From positions 76,167,034 to 76,231,033 of the forward strand of contig OY720345.1 of assembly GCA_963082975.1 (NCBI GenBank): a stretch of 64,000 nt of DNA, given 5' to 3'. Below, piece after piece: positions 1-11,648 of this stretch. Each line of letters begins with the position of its first letter. Position 1 is the stretch's first letter. The translations under genes were made by a program, and so were the position numbers. Source of the stretch: Labia minor. Taxonomy: Eukaryota > Arthropoda > Insecta > Dermaptera > Spongiphoridae. Below the pieces are notes generated by a model that was not told the DNA's origin, searched no databases, and worked only from the letters and a program-made list of their open reading frames with translations.

Positions 1-529
1 AAAATTTTTTAATTAATTTCGAAAGAAAATTAAAAATATATTTATACAATTTTTGCTAGTATAATAAAATAAGATCTAATGAAATATATTTATTTTTATC
101 GTCAATTCACAATGTGTCATTTATTATATTATTAATTTGTGAAATGATTACAAATTTTATGTAAAATCCATTCTCTATTCGTTTAGATCAAAAATAATAT
201 ATTTAATATTTAATATATTGAATATATTTAATACATACTAGAATCAACTCTTGAATATTTTTTTAAACAAGCGGACTATGGACATCTGTATTATTTATTT
301 TTAATGTTTTGACAAAGTCCCTTTTGTTGTTTTCTTCTTTTGTATTATGTATTGAGAAAGGTAAGTTTTGGAAAGGGCCTTTTGTTGTATTATTATTGTT
401 TCTCCTTTTTAAGTTAACAAAATACAAATATTCATTAATTATGCTCTAATTAAACACTTGCAAGCTACGAATGTGTTATTTTATTGTATTGTCATCCAGA
501 ATACATAACTCTGAAAAGTTTCAGAGCGA
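1..529. other. AT-rich intergenic sequence
   Basis: I see no open frame with coding character, no RNA gene and no repeat that recurs in the window. Confidence 0.6.
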
Positions 530-769
530 TTGGATGACTGGAAGTGGTCGAAATTTCGATTGCAAGATTTGACGCGAACAGATAAACAAACAAGAAAGCA
601 AGCTAAGAAAAACGTGGTAAAAAATGTCGAAAGTCTGATCGCATGTCAAGAAACACAAAAAATTGAAATTTTCATAATTTGTGTTTGGGCCGCATCTCGA
701 TGGGTTTTGGGCCGAACTTTAGACACCCCTGATTTAGAAGATCGGATATTGAATAAAATACGAAATTTA

Positions 770-771
<2 letters not shown>
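530..771. repeat. GC-richer patch, probable transposon debris
   Basis: This stretch is clearly less AT-rich than its surroundings. An open frame runs through it for 102 codons, but it ends in translated TA microsatellite (alternating I and Y), so it is not a credible gene. The sequence about a fragment that addresses a 'sum of squares' style conserved block is not recognisable to me. I infer an old interspersed element and cannot name the family. Confidence 0.25.

Positions 772-817
<46 letters not shown>
772..817. repeat. (TA)n microsatellite
   Basis: An uninterrupted run of alternating A and T about 46 bases long. Confidence 0.95.
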
Positions 818-818
<1 letters not shown>

Positions 819-900
819 TGGTAGTAAATAATAAATAATTCCAATCACTACACTAACAGAAAATAAAATATAAATAATTTAAAAAAAAAGTTTTTTATAA

Positions 901-1502
901 ATTAATCTTATCTTCTTATGCTAGCTAAAATTGTTTGTTTGGCCATGGGTTCTCAAAAACCACTCTAACGATTTTTTTGAAATTCACACCAGAGATAGTA
1001 TTTATAAAGAAAAATTAAGTTTTATTGATCATATCTCTGGAAAAATTCATCTTTATTAGTTTTTTTGTTTTTTAATTTAAATGTAAAAATGTGACCTCAC
1101 TATGTCATCCATATTGAAATTTGACTCCCGCCTTTTTTTAAAGGATATTGTATTAATATTTTTTTTATATTTAAAATATTTTAAAATTTTTTATTTAATT
1201 TCGAAATAAAATTAAAAATATGTATTTTAATAATATTTTATAATTATAAATTACGATTTATATTTATCATTCTTCCAATAAAAAAAAAATTTTCATGCAG
1301 TTAGAAACATACCTAATAACCCCAAGTTCCATTCATTTTAATCAGATTGATGCAATGATGCAACATTTAATAATTGTAATAAATAATTAAACAATTGTAT
1401 ATCAGATCGGTGTCCCAAGTATTAATATTACCAGCCAAACCCAATAATAATGAATTATTTTTTTTTAACTTAATTACCGAGCCGAGGCTCGGGGTCCCGG
1501 TA
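901..1502 (+). mobile_element. Family B short interspersed element, copy 1
   Basis: This is a member of a family seen again near 35.2, 36.2, 36.7-37.4, 51.5 and 52.5-53.1 kb. One end carries TTATGCTAGCTAAAATTG next to short TTATC units. The other end is a GC-rich self-complementary block, CCGAGCCGAGGCTCGG, followed by GGTCCCGGTA. The interior holds a conserved stretch about an AACGATTTTTTT block, a CCCGCC block and a GATTGATGCAATGATG block. There is no coding capacity. The short simple tail could mean a retroposed element and the terminal hairpin could mean a rolling-circle element; the class is undecided. Confidence 0.7.
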
Positions 1503-1690
1503 CTTATCGATTAAGGGTTGATTTCTGTAGAGAAAACAAATGATCGTCTTATACTGTGAAGAGTATGGCAGTGAATGACAACCGACTGCGCTCCCTACTC
1601 CACTCACCTGCCAGCAAAGACCAGGCGAAGGAGAGGAGGTTAGGAGAGGGGAACCCGGGAACGAGTGTGGGGGTCCGCACAAGACAAGAA
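1503..1690. other. GC-richer island of unknown nature
   Basis: A G-rich block (about 1560-1685) directly follows the family B hairpin. A 70-codon minus-strand frame covers it but shows no recognisable domain. It may belong to the element or be unrelated unique sequence. Confidence 0.25.
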
Positions 1691-1821
1691 ATACACTCGG
1701 ACTATTATTTACTAAATGTAGTACTTAAATAATTTTAATTTTTAAAGTTAAAGCAACTTTTTAATGTGTACGATTATATTTTTTTAATGCTTTAAAATGT
1801 GATTAAATTTCGATTTCGATT

Positions 1822-2010
1822 TTTTTTCTATCTCGTCAAAGATACAATTGCGATCACGAAAATTTTCGATGTCGAGATTTTGATGTTTTTATATGTTTTG
1901 AAGGTTCCTGAATCATAAATATTATTTATTAATTAATTAAATTTAATGTAAATATAATATATGTTAATTAATCCAATTCAAATTGCGAGATAGTCGAGTG
2001 GAGACACTCC
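1822..2010 (+). mobile_element. Family A (HINE-like) element, internally deleted copy
   Basis: The 5' part (CTATCTCG, then GCGATCACGAAAATTTTCGA) is joined directly to the 3' part (GCGAGATAGTCGAGTGGAGA then CACTCC). The microsatellite and most of the body are missing. It is a deletion derivative of the family described in full at 34128-34763. Confidence 0.8.
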
Positions 2011-2489
2011 ATATTTTTTTTCATAAACTACAAAATTGAAATTCACTCCAAGACCAGTTCAAAATGCACTTCTCTAAATAAATATTATCTTAACAATATC
2101 AAAGATGCATTTCTGAGACATTAAACCTTAAAAGAAACATTCAAATAGCATAATCATTTATTAGGAAACAATAATTTTCTTATTAATGTGTTCTGAATGT
2201 AATAATAGATTTTATTTTTCAATTAATTATTACTAGCACTGACATTAACAAAATTTAAATAATCTTGTTTAAAATAGATGAAAAAAAAAAATTTCAATAA
2301 ATTTACAAACATTAATTTATATTCATTGACATTTATTTAATTGATCATTTAATTAAGTAATTTAAGTTACTTTGTAAAATTATTAACAGTTCCTAACAAA
2401 AACAAAAAACACAAAAGAAAATTGGGATTAGGGTTTTTTTGCTTTTCCTTCAATTATTGATTTAATTAAAAGCCTATGCAATTAGGATA
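2011..2489. other. AT-rich intergenic sequence
   Basis: Nothing beyond homopolymer-rich AT sequence is visible here. Confidence 0.5.
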
Positions 2490-2800
2490 AATAAAAATAT
2501 GTTGGGCCCCCATGATTTTGCAATCTTCAGAGTTTGAAAAGTTGAATGGGCGCGTGGCTTCCCAGTGGGAGGTTTTGTCCTGTATGAACAATGAACCCCA
2601 AACATGTAATTAAACCTTTCCCTGAATTGCAGCGATCGGATTCTAGGTTTTATCCCTGGCGGGGTCAATCTCGAGGCGGAGACCTGCTCCGTGGCGGGTC
2701 ATACGGTCAGCCCAAGCCTGGGTGACCCGTTGGTCCTCAGGTTTTAAACCTACCCCCTCCCCTACCTCACTCATCCGCTTTGAAAATAAAAAGAATGAAA
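2490..2800. repeat. GC-richer patch with a tRNA-like B-box resemblance
   Basis: This patch is strongly GC-enriched against its flanks. Near 2640 it contains GGATTCTAGGTTTTATCCC, which resembles a degenerate RNA polymerase III B box of the type carried by tRNA-derived SINEs. No A box at proper spacing is convincing. Short frames run through it on both strands without recognisable domains. A SINE relic is possible but weakly supported. Confidence 0.25.
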
Positions 2801-2928
2801 AATTAGCCAAAGGACGATTAACGTTTATAATTATTTCATCGCGTTTGCTTTGTTCCAATGTTAATGTTAGTTCATTCAGCTACAAGATTAAGAACTTTAA
2901 AAGTTAATTACTATTTAAGTAATATAGT

Positions 2929-2949
2929 ATATATATATATATATATATA
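2929..2949. repeat. (TA)n target of the LTR retrotransposon
   Basis: The LTR element was inserted inside an AT dinucleotide run. The four bases TATA before the 5' LTR and after the 3' LTR fit a 4-bp target duplication, but in such sequence the match is ambiguous. Confidence 0.7.
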
Positions 2950-3183
2950 TGTAAAATATTTATAGTTACCTCTACCTACTTATATCACCCTCTAGCGGAC
3001 ATCTAATTACTCATTTATTATTTATCTATTTATATGTGTTATCGACATTTAATTTACTCATTTTATTATTTATCCATTTGTATATATTTTATTTATAAAC
3101 TTGTAAAATAATTTAAAAGAAATAAACTTGAAAATTAATTATTCCTTTTTGGATATAATAAATTCTGTTGTTATTATTTTACA
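2950..3183 (+). repeat. 5' LTR
   Basis: This is the 234-base terminal repeat, starting TGTAAAATATTTATAG and ending TTATTATTTTACA. An AATAAA lies at about 3121, a plausible polyadenylation signal when the sequence acts as the 3' LTR. It matches 7361-7594 base for base in my comparison. Confidence 0.97.
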
Positions 3184-3203
3184 AATTAATTTTCAATTTT
3201 AAA

Positions 3204-4322
3204 ATGGAAAAAAAATTTTTTTATGTACATATTGTGAAAAAGGAAGAAAATGAATATGAAATTTCTGGGTTATCCGAAGACAAAGAACTATGGTATAGGT
3301 TGCCAGAAGAATCAAGGAAAGTTCAAAATCATCCCATATTACTTTCAAACTCTATAATTAAGAGTTCAATGCTGGCTATAAAACCCATTCAAGGATATCG
3401 TAAAATTGGTATAAAATTAAATGAAGAACTTAAAAAAATTTATTTTGATGAAGGTGAAAATATTTCTTTTAATAAAATTCCGTTAGAAGAAATTTCTAAT
3501 GAAATCAACTTCGATCAAGAAGAAAAGAAAAATTTGCAAATGGAAATTGAAAAATTACAACTACAGCTAAGTGCAACTCATTTTAATTTTTATGATATTG
3601 AAAAAAAATTAAATTTAGAAAAATTTAATAAAAATCAAGATCCAATAATTTGGATTCAAAAATTTGAAAATGAATGTTTTAGAAATAATATAGTGAATGA
3701 GACTAATATTATTGAAACGCTTCGATTTTATATACTAGGCATATCAAAAGACTGGTATGATACAAATTTAACAAAATTTGGATTAAATAAATGGAATCTT
3801 TGGAAAGAATCTTTTCAAAATACATTTAGAGATATAAGTTGGATAAAAATAAAAAAAGCTTTTGATTTTAAATATTTAGGAGGGTCCATCATCGATTATG
3901 CAATTACAAAAGAAAAACTATGTATTGAAATAGAGAACGGTGGAACAATACAGTCTAGGATTCATATGATAGTGATGGGACTCCCTGAAAAATTTCAAAA
4001 TAGACTAGATTATGAAAAAATAAAAACAATTGAAACATTGTTTTCCGAATTAAAGAAAATTGAATATTTATCAAATGAATTTAATAAAATTAAAACGAAT
4101 TATAATAAAAATTTTAATAAAAACGAAAATATAGATAAAAATAATACAAGTGATACAAAAAAAAAAAAATTTTCGTGCTCAATTTGCGAATCTTTTGGTT
4201 GGCCAAACCGTTATCACTCTGAAAATATATGTAGAAATAAAAATTTAAAGATAAAACAAGAAAGTAATTTAAATGAAAAAGAAAATTTTAAAATAAATGA
4301 AAACTATGATTCTTTAAACTAA
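3204..4322 (+). CDS. Gag-like protein of the LTR retrotransposon
   Basis: The first ATG after the LTR gives a 372-residue protein; the same frame is open further upstream into the LTR. The middle part (about residues 130-290) is charged and alpha-helical in composition, as expected of a capsid, with WIQKFENECF and WYDTNLTKFG. Near residue 325 there is one zinc-knuckle-like motif, C-x2-C-x9-H-x4-C, instead of the usual C-x2-C-x4-H-x4-C. The frame ends at a TAA overlapping the -1 frameshift site. The product should form the virus-like particle in the cytoplasm and bind element RNA. Confidence 0.9.
   Translation: MEKKFFYVHIVKKEENEYEISGLSEDKELWYRLPEESRKVQNHPILLSNSIIKSSMLAIKPIQGYRKIGIKLNEELKKIYFDEGENISFNKIPLEEISNEINFDQEEKKNLQMEIEKLQLQLSATHFNFYDIEKKLNLEKFNKNQDPIIWIQKFENECFRNNIVNETNIIETLRFYILGISKDWYDTNLTKFGLNKWNLWKESFQNTFRDISWIKIKKAFDFKYLGGSIIDYAITKEKLCIEIENGGTIQSRIHMIVMGLPEKFQNRLDYEKIKTIETLFSELKKIEYLSNEFNKIKTNYNKNFNKNENIDKNNTSDTKKKKFSCSICESFGWPNRYHSENICRNKNLKIKQESNLNEKENFKINENYDSLN
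4313..4319 (+). promoter_or_regulatory. -1 programmed ribosomal frameshift site (T TTA AAC)
   Basis: The heptamer TTTAAAC lies in the correct gag phase, T-TTA-AAC, immediately before the gag TAA. The pol frame is exactly one base back and open across this point. It is of the X-XXY-YYZ class known to work in retroviruses and coronaviruses. No strong downstream stem-loop is obvious by eye. Confidence 0.85.
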
Positions 4323-7321
4323 AAAGCCCGGAAGAATTTAATCCACTTATAAAAATAAATGTATTAATAGACAATAAGTATAATATAAAAGCTATTTATG
4401 ATAGTGGTTCGAATGTAAGCTTACTAAATAAAAAACTTTTAAATATTTTAAAGTTAAAATTAGAAAAAAACAAATCTATATTTAGAACACTTAGTGGTAA
4501 AAATTTCTGTCAAGGCCGGGCAAATATTAGTTTGAAAATCGGAGAGATTACGGAGAATCTAAATACTTATGTAATTAAAAATAACAAATTTTCTTATGAT
4601 TTACTGTTGGGACTCGACGCAATAAAGAAATTCAGACTCATACAAAATGAAAATTTAAAAATTTTTCAGAAAATAGATGATGAGAATATTATAAAAATAA
4701 AACCAACAAATATAAAAAATAATGTTAACGATTTTCAAATAAATATGAATGAATTGGATTATATAGAAGATAAGAATAAAATTATAGAATTAAAAACGAT
4801 AATAGAAAATTTCAAAAATATATTTGCTAAAAATAAATTTGATGTTGGAAAAGTAAAATGTAAAGAAGGTGAGATTAAATTAATTAAAGAGGAATATATT
4901 AATTCACGACCTTATAAATGCAATATAATAGACGAGAGAGAAATACAAAATCAGATAAAAAAATTATTAGAGGCAAAGTTAATTGAGGAATCAGATGGAG
5001 GTTTTTCATCACCAGTTACACTTGCATTCAAAAAAGAGGATGGTCGGAGGACAAGACTTTGTATTGATTACCGAAGATTAAATAAATTGATAATACCAGA
5101 ATGTTTTCCATTTCCAACTATAAATGATGTTATTGAAAAGATACCTAATTGTAAATATTTTTCGATAATTGATATAAATTCGGCTTTTTGGAACATTCCT
5201 TTAAGAGAAAATGATCGAGAGAAAACCGCATTTATTACAAAATTTGGGAAATTTAGGTTTAAAGTATTACCATATGGTCTTAAAAATGCTCCAGCGATTT
5301 TTCAAAGGACATTATCTAATATTTTAAGAAGGAATGGTTTAGCCGAATTCTCTATAAATTATATCGATGATATCTTAATATTTTCTAAAACATGGGAGGA
5401 ACATATGAAACATATAAAAAAAACTTTTGAAATACTAGACGAAGTGGGTTTCAAACTAAAATATGAAAAATGTAAATTTGCTTCTAATTCAGTGAAATAT
5501 CTTGGACATTTCATACAAGAAAATAAAATATCACCAGCAATTGAAAATTTGGCTGCTATTAGAAAACTAAACAAACCAACAGATAAATCTGGTGTAAGGA
5601 GTATTTTAGGATCAATAAATTTTTTTTTAAAATATATTGAAAACAGTACAGAAAAATTTGAACCACTTCATCGATTATTAAAAAAAAATGTAAAATTTGA
5701 ATGGACAAAAGAATGTGATGAAAGTTTTAATTTAATTAAAGAATATTTATGTTCCTCACCCATTTTAGCAATATATGATACAGACAAAGAAATAATAATT
5801 GAAACAGATGCTAGTTTAAAAGGAATTGGTGCAGTATTGAAACAACCACAAATTAATGGTATGTTGCATCCAGTTGCTTATTTTTCTAGGAAATTATCAG
5901 AAAAAGAAAAGAAAATGGATATTATTCACCTGGAGTGTAAAGCAATTAAAGAAGCAATAAAATATTGGCAATTTTATGTCATGGGCCGAGAATTTAGAGT
6001 TTGTACAGACCATAAACCCTTAGAAAATTTAAGAACAAAGAGCAGAACAGATGAAATATTGGGAGATTTAGTCAATTATCTATCTCAATTTAATTTTAAA
6101 ATCATTTATAAAAAAGGGAAAGACAATATTTTGGCAGACCTTTTATCAAGACAACCAATATTAGAATACTTTGAAAATGAAGACGAAATTAAAGTAGTAA
6201 ATTTAATAGAAATAAAAAAAATAATTGAAGATCAAAAAGAAAATTTTAAAGAAATAGAAAATGATAAAAAAACAGAAAAACGAAATAATATTTTTTTTAA
6301 AAATCTAAATAACAGAGCAAGGATATATATTTCAATTGACTTTGGTATAAAATTAATAAAGCTCGTTCATGAATATTATGGTCATATAGGAAATGCTCAA
6401 TTAAAAAGGAAAATAAGACCCTATTATTATTTTAAAAATATGGATCGACTAATTAATTCATTTTGTGAAAATTGCAAGATTTGTAAAGAAAACAAAACTC
6501 GTAAAGGAAGAACAATTGGATTAATGTCGAAATTAGGGCCTCCAAGTAAACCCTATGAAATTATGTCCATTGATACGGTAGGAGGATTCGCCGGGAACAG
6601 ATCACCGAAAAGATTTATGCACATTTTAGTGGATCACTTTAGCAGATACGCTTGGATCTCCACTTCGACAGGTCAAGACGCTAAAGAATTTATCAAATTA
6701 ATAGATCCAGTTACAAAAGGAAAGGAAACTAAAATGATTTTGACAGACCAATACTCTGGATTTAATTCTCAAGAATTTAAAAACTATTTAAATAAAAAAA
6801 ATATACAACTTGTATTTACATCAATAGATTGTCCCCAATCTAATGGCCTAAATGAGAGACTAAACCAAACTCTTGTTAATAGAATAAGATGCAAAATAAA
6901 TAGTGGTGATAATAGAGCGTGGTCTAAAATCGCAGAAGATTGTACAAAGGAATACAACAAGACAATTCATAGTTCAACAAAATTTGAACCTGAATATTTA
7001 CTTTTGGGTATAAAATCAACAATTTCTCCTATCACTTTTGGGGAAGATAATCTGGAACAGGCCCGGAAAGAAGCTTTTCAAAATTCCGAAAAAAGTTTCC
7101 ATACTAATAAAGAAAGGATAGATAAAAATAGAAAAAAAAAAGAATTTAAAATAGGCGAGATGGTATACATCGAGAATGGGAATAAAATAAACCGTAGGAA
7201 AACGGATAAAGTAAGGATGGGCCCATTCAAAATAACAAAAAGAATTTCCTCATCCATATACGAGGTTGACTGTGGAAAAAAAAAAAAAAATTATCAAACT
7301 GTTTCCACTGCAGTAAATTGA
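4320..7321 (+). CDS. Pol polyprotein: protease, reverse transcriptase, RNase H, integrase
   Basis: The frame is open from the frameshift site and its first internal ATG is at 4532; numbering below is from that ATG. The protease active-site triad DSG lies upstream of the ATG near 4399, followed by DLLLGLDAIKKF. Reverse transcriptase spans about residues 115-330, with LCIDYRRLN and the catalytic YIDD near residue 277. RNase H spans about 405-550, with ETDAS and CTDHKPLE. Integrase follows, with a zinc-binding H-x4-H and C-x2-C pair (HEYYGH, CENCKIC), then the DDE core: D in MSIDTVGG, D in LTDQYSGF and E in NGLNERLNQ. The C-terminus holds a GPF module (VRMGPFKITKR). All catalytic residues I could look for are present. 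Expression as a Gag-Pol fusion by -1 frameshifting is inferred. Confidence 0.95.
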
Positions 7322-7346
7322 CACCTTTTTCTTCTGAAGAAAAAGC

Positions 7347-7360
7347 CTAAGGGGGTAAGA
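7347..7360 (+). promoter_or_regulatory. Polypurine tract
   Basis: AAGGGGGTAAGA directly abuts the TG of the 3' LTR, the position of the plus-strand primer in LTR elements. Confidence 0.85.
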
Positions 7361-7594
7361 TGTAAAATATTTATAGTTACCTCTACCTACTTATATCACC
7401 CTCTAGCGGACATCTAATTACTCATTTATTATTTATCTATTTATATGTGTTATCGACATTTAATTTACTCATTTTATTATTTATCCATTTGTATATATTT
7501 TATTTATAAACTTGTAAAATAATTTAAAAGAAATAAACTTGAAAATTAATTATTCCTTTTTGGATATAATAAATTCTGTTGTTATTATTTTACA
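7361..7594 (+). repeat. 3' LTR
   Basis: This is the partner of the repeat at 2950-3183, of identical length and, as far as I can see, identical sequence. Confidence 0.97.
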
Positions 7595-7945
7595 TATATG
7601 AATTGATTCATTCTATCAAGTTTTTAAAACTATTCCGTAATGCTTAAATTGTATGACTCACAAATTTTGATTAAATATTTAGATATAAAATCCATAATAG
7701 TTTTATTATTATTAATATTAATTTCTTTATTTTATAAGTGAAAATTATAATTTATTATATATAAATACGTATAAATAAATATAAAATAAATTAAAATATA
7801 ATATATATAAAAAGTTAATATTTATAATTATTTTTAAGCTTAATTTACCTTTAAATATTTATATTTTATCTATCACACACTTTGAAATAAACAGGAAATC
7901 AGTTTAGAGAATATTAAAGACTACTTTTCATGTGAGAGACTACAA

Positions 7946-8368
7946 CCGTGTTTCCCACAGGGGGGCAATTTGATTGTAAAGGGAGACAATTCAAAAAGGG
8001 ACTCGATTCGTGATTAACCCTTTTGCTCTCGGTCATTTAAATAAATGCTGTAAATAATTTACTGGTAAAAAACAAAGAAATCGTCAAGCGAAAGGATCTC
8101 ACTAAATTAAAATATTAAATTATTATAGAAAATTATTTATTAAAATTATTTCTATTTTGAATTTTAGTATTTCATTACCAATATTTTGAAAATTTACTTT
8201 TCGTTAACAATTACCTAGTTATTTCTTCCTAAAACCTATCATTTAAGTTCCTTAATTGAACAATTCAATTTTTTAATATTAAAATTTATGTATATGTTAC
8301 TTAGGGGGGCATAAGAATTTTAGAAGGGTTTAGGTGGGGCATGACATAATAAAGGTTGGGAAACACTG
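7946..8368. mobile_element. hAT-type non-autonomous element
   Basis: The ends are inverted: CCGTGTTTCCCA on the left and TTGGGAAACACTG on the right, which is the common hAT terminus CAGTGTTTCCCAA. Flanking 8-base copies GACTACAA and GACTACAG differ by one base and fit the 8-bp target duplication of hAT transposons. Subterminal GGGGGGC blocks occur at both ends. It has no coding capacity. Confidence 0.85.
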
Positions 8369-8376
8369 GACTACAG

Positions 8377-11300
8377 TATTTTAGAATTAGTGTCATTCAA
8401 TAATATCAAATCCTTATATGGAAACTTTATTTTTTTTAAATTAGATATTATAATTTCATATATTACAAGAAAAATTGACCCAGTAAGTTTAACAAATGTT
8501 TATTTTATAATAATTTTATACCTCATTAATTAATTATAACTAATTAATTAAACATAAGACCTTCACCATTAAAGATTCACTCATAGAGAGAGAGAACCGT
8601 GCTTAAAATATCTTCAATATATAACAATTTGTAAGTTTTTTTTTTTTAAAAAAAGAAAAAGCTATATTCTATTAATTATTTAAATTTTATCATTGCATCA
8701 ATGAAGAAAAATAACATTGAAATGGAATCATCTTATTTAATGAAAATCATTTTTTTTAATATAAATTCTAATTTTTATATCGAATTGAAGATAAGAATAT
8801 TTTTTATATTTTCAGATATTAATTAGAAATAAAAATAGAAAGATATATAAAATGGAGCTTGTCCTGCCATCTATGAACTAAAATATCAACTATCGTAGAC
8901 AGTCAAAGAAATCGAAAGTTTAGCCGCGAACCATTGTGTTTGAGGCATGTAATTAACGTAAAACTATAGTATTAAAGTGGAGCCATTCATTATTATCAAT
9001 TAGTCGATGGAATGGATCCCTATTATTAATTTCTCAAATCAAATTAAGCATATGAGACATTGCTTAAAGTCAAATAACTTTGAAAAGTAAAATAAAAAAA
9101 AATGAATATCAAATACCTACTAAAAAAAACTTAAATAAAATGTATTTAATTAATATAATTGAAAAAATAATAAAAAACAATAACAACTGATTAATAATAA
9201 TAATTAATAATTGATTAATTGCATTTATGTATTTTTAGATAGAAATATTATTTATTAACATTTTTATTATTTAATTTTAGGTTTTAATTCTTTATTTTAT
9301 TGTTTTTAAATAATATTATATATTATTACTCGAGAATGCAAATAATCAAACTCTGGTTTGACTAAAAATATTAATTATATATATATATATATATATTTAT
9401 TTCTTAAAAGATCAATACCTAATCATTTTATCAAATTGATCAATAATATTGATCGATTTTTTTTAGTTAAAAATTTTATTTCAAAACAAATTGTTTCATC
9501 TCAAATTCATAATAATAATACCTACATCGAAATTAAAGGAATATCAAAAAATCAAGGAGTTAAATTAATAACAAATATAAAATATATTATTGTAAAAATT
9601 AAATTTAATATTTAAATCATCATATATGTATTTATAATAATGTAAGTTTAGTGGAGGGTATAGAAAATATTTTTTTGTTGGTTTTCTATACCTATAAATT
9701 AGTTATTATACTTTAAATATGATTCACAAATTAGTCTAAATTTTTAAAAATCAAATTTTAAATTATTTATACATTAATTAAATAATAAAATGTATAGAAT
9801 CATTTTGGAATATATACAAAATTAAATTTTTCTATTAAATATTTCAAGTTAATAAATGATGAGTGCTCACCTTTCTTATATTCAGTTAGAAATTATGATT
9901 TGAGTTAATATTCTCTCATCCACTACAAGGAGAAACATTATCTACCCTTTGACTTGAGAACCGATATTTACACGCCGGCGAGAAAAATAAAACGCATAGT
10001 TCAGTAACTACCAGTTACTCCGCATCCTTTATTCCCTTTTCTATGTAATAAATTCCTGGATAGATCGCTAACTTTCTTTTTCTACAAAGAATAAATAGTA
10101 ATAAAATATAATACTAAAGCTAAGGAAGATTATTAAATATTTTTTTGTTTTTATTTTTTTCCTATATTGAATTTTAAATATTTTTCACTTCCATTTCCAG
10201 TTTCATATATTTAATGATGACGTCAGATATAGTAAGAGGAATGATATTTATAGTTCAGGTTCAGATTCGCTTCTTCTTAGCTTGATGTTCATTTTATTTA
10301 TTAGCATAAATATTAATTTAGAAGCCTCTAGTTTATTATAAATGAACACAAAATTCTTGGATTTTATTTCTACTTCATATAATTTATAATTTATTAATTT
10401 AGATTTTATTAAATCGGTGTGTTTATTTTTTTGAACAAAAGAAATTAAGAATTTTTTTTTAAAGATTTTCATCTTATTTTACAAATTAATTATTTATTTT
10501 TTATTAGTATTAGTATTAGGAGAAATATAAAAAATTAATAATTTTCATAGGAGAAGAAAATTAACATTCAATCGATGCTGCCATTAGATTTAATAAAATA
10601 TTTTATTATTAGGAATGCATTAATGACAAAATTTTATTATTAATATCAATATTTATTCATTTAAAATTGTATTTTACATATAAGGTATGTCCATTAAGTT
10701 AAAAGTATGATTTATTTCTAAATAAATGAATTTTAGGAATTTTAATCATCTTTTTAAATCGATCTGTTTTGTTTTTCTAGATTATGTAAAAATTGCTAAT
10801 TAATTATTTTAATGTTTAAGATGTATAAAATATATAGTTCTGATGTAACATAAAGAATTTTAATACGTTTTGTATTTGTATATTACGATCAGAATTGATA
10901 AAACTTTATTTCACAAGAAATTTTATATCATTCCAACATGTCTAGGTCACTTCAGAATAAATATTGCCTAATTCTTTTAATTTGTTTTTTTTTTTCTTGA
11001 TTGGTATGAAAATTCATTGAAAGGTATTTTATTTTATTATCATTAAATAACCAAATTTAAAAGAAGAACTTGCTCAATTATTTTATATTGAATGAGAATA
11101 TCATTAATAAAGAATGAGATTTATTAAAATTTAAAAATTTATTTATTATTTTTTTTTTAATATGAAAATAAAGAATTTTTTTGCTCAACCACTAATCATT
11201 TTATTTTTAACTAAACATTTCTAAATTATTTGAATATATAATTTTATATATATAAATAATATAATAATTATTTTTAAAAAATCATTAAATTGTATATTTA

Positions 11301-11640
11301 AGTTTTACTTTTTTAGTTAATTGGAACAAAATCTACAAAATATATTTGAGAGACATTGAATTGTGAATATAATTGAGATTTAAGGGTTAACACAATTTAG
11401 AAATTCTGTATTTTTAACAAAATTAAAGAAAATCGCTAAAATAAAATATCTATAGTAATTATTTATATTTTATAAATAAAATTTGAAAATAAAATGATTC
11501 CCTAAGAGGAGAGAATGAAAACAAGACAATTACATTTTTAACACACTAGATCCAGAATTTTATTAATAATTATATTATATATCTTTTTCACGAATATATT
11601 TATTAAAACTTTTGCGGTTTTTATAACTATAATAAAAATC
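8377..11640. other. Gene-free AT-rich desert
   Basis: The sequence is extremely AT-rich. Frames at 9358-9615 and 10248-10472 are low-complexity and have no recognisable domain. A mildly GC-richer patch at 9960-10080 and a TGACGTCA motif near 10217 are the only departures. I see nothing else. Confidence 0.6.
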
Positions 11641-11648
11641 TCTTTAAT

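Larger units (their letters stand above)
2950..7594 (+). mobile_element. Ty3/gypsy-type LTR retrotransposon, apparently complete
   Basis: The element is 4645 bases long and bounded by two 234-base direct repeats that begin TG and end CA. Between them are gag, then a pol frame in the order protease, reverse transcriptase, RNase H, integrase; that order defines the Ty3/gypsy (Metaviridae) class. There is no third frame for an envelope protein. The two LTRs look identical by eye and no frame is interrupted apart from the gag stop, which is bypassed by a frameshift signal, so the insertion appears young. Codon use is even more AT-biased than that of the host exons in this window. I cannot assign the clade. 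Confidence 0.96.

Noticed and set aside
530..838. 102-codon open frame as a gene
   Set aside because: Its last third is translated TA microsatellite, and it has no domain, promoter or conserved motif.
2950..7594. Endogenous retrovirus with envelope gene
   Set aside because: No third open frame exists between pol and the 3' LTR; the polypurine tract follows pol directly.
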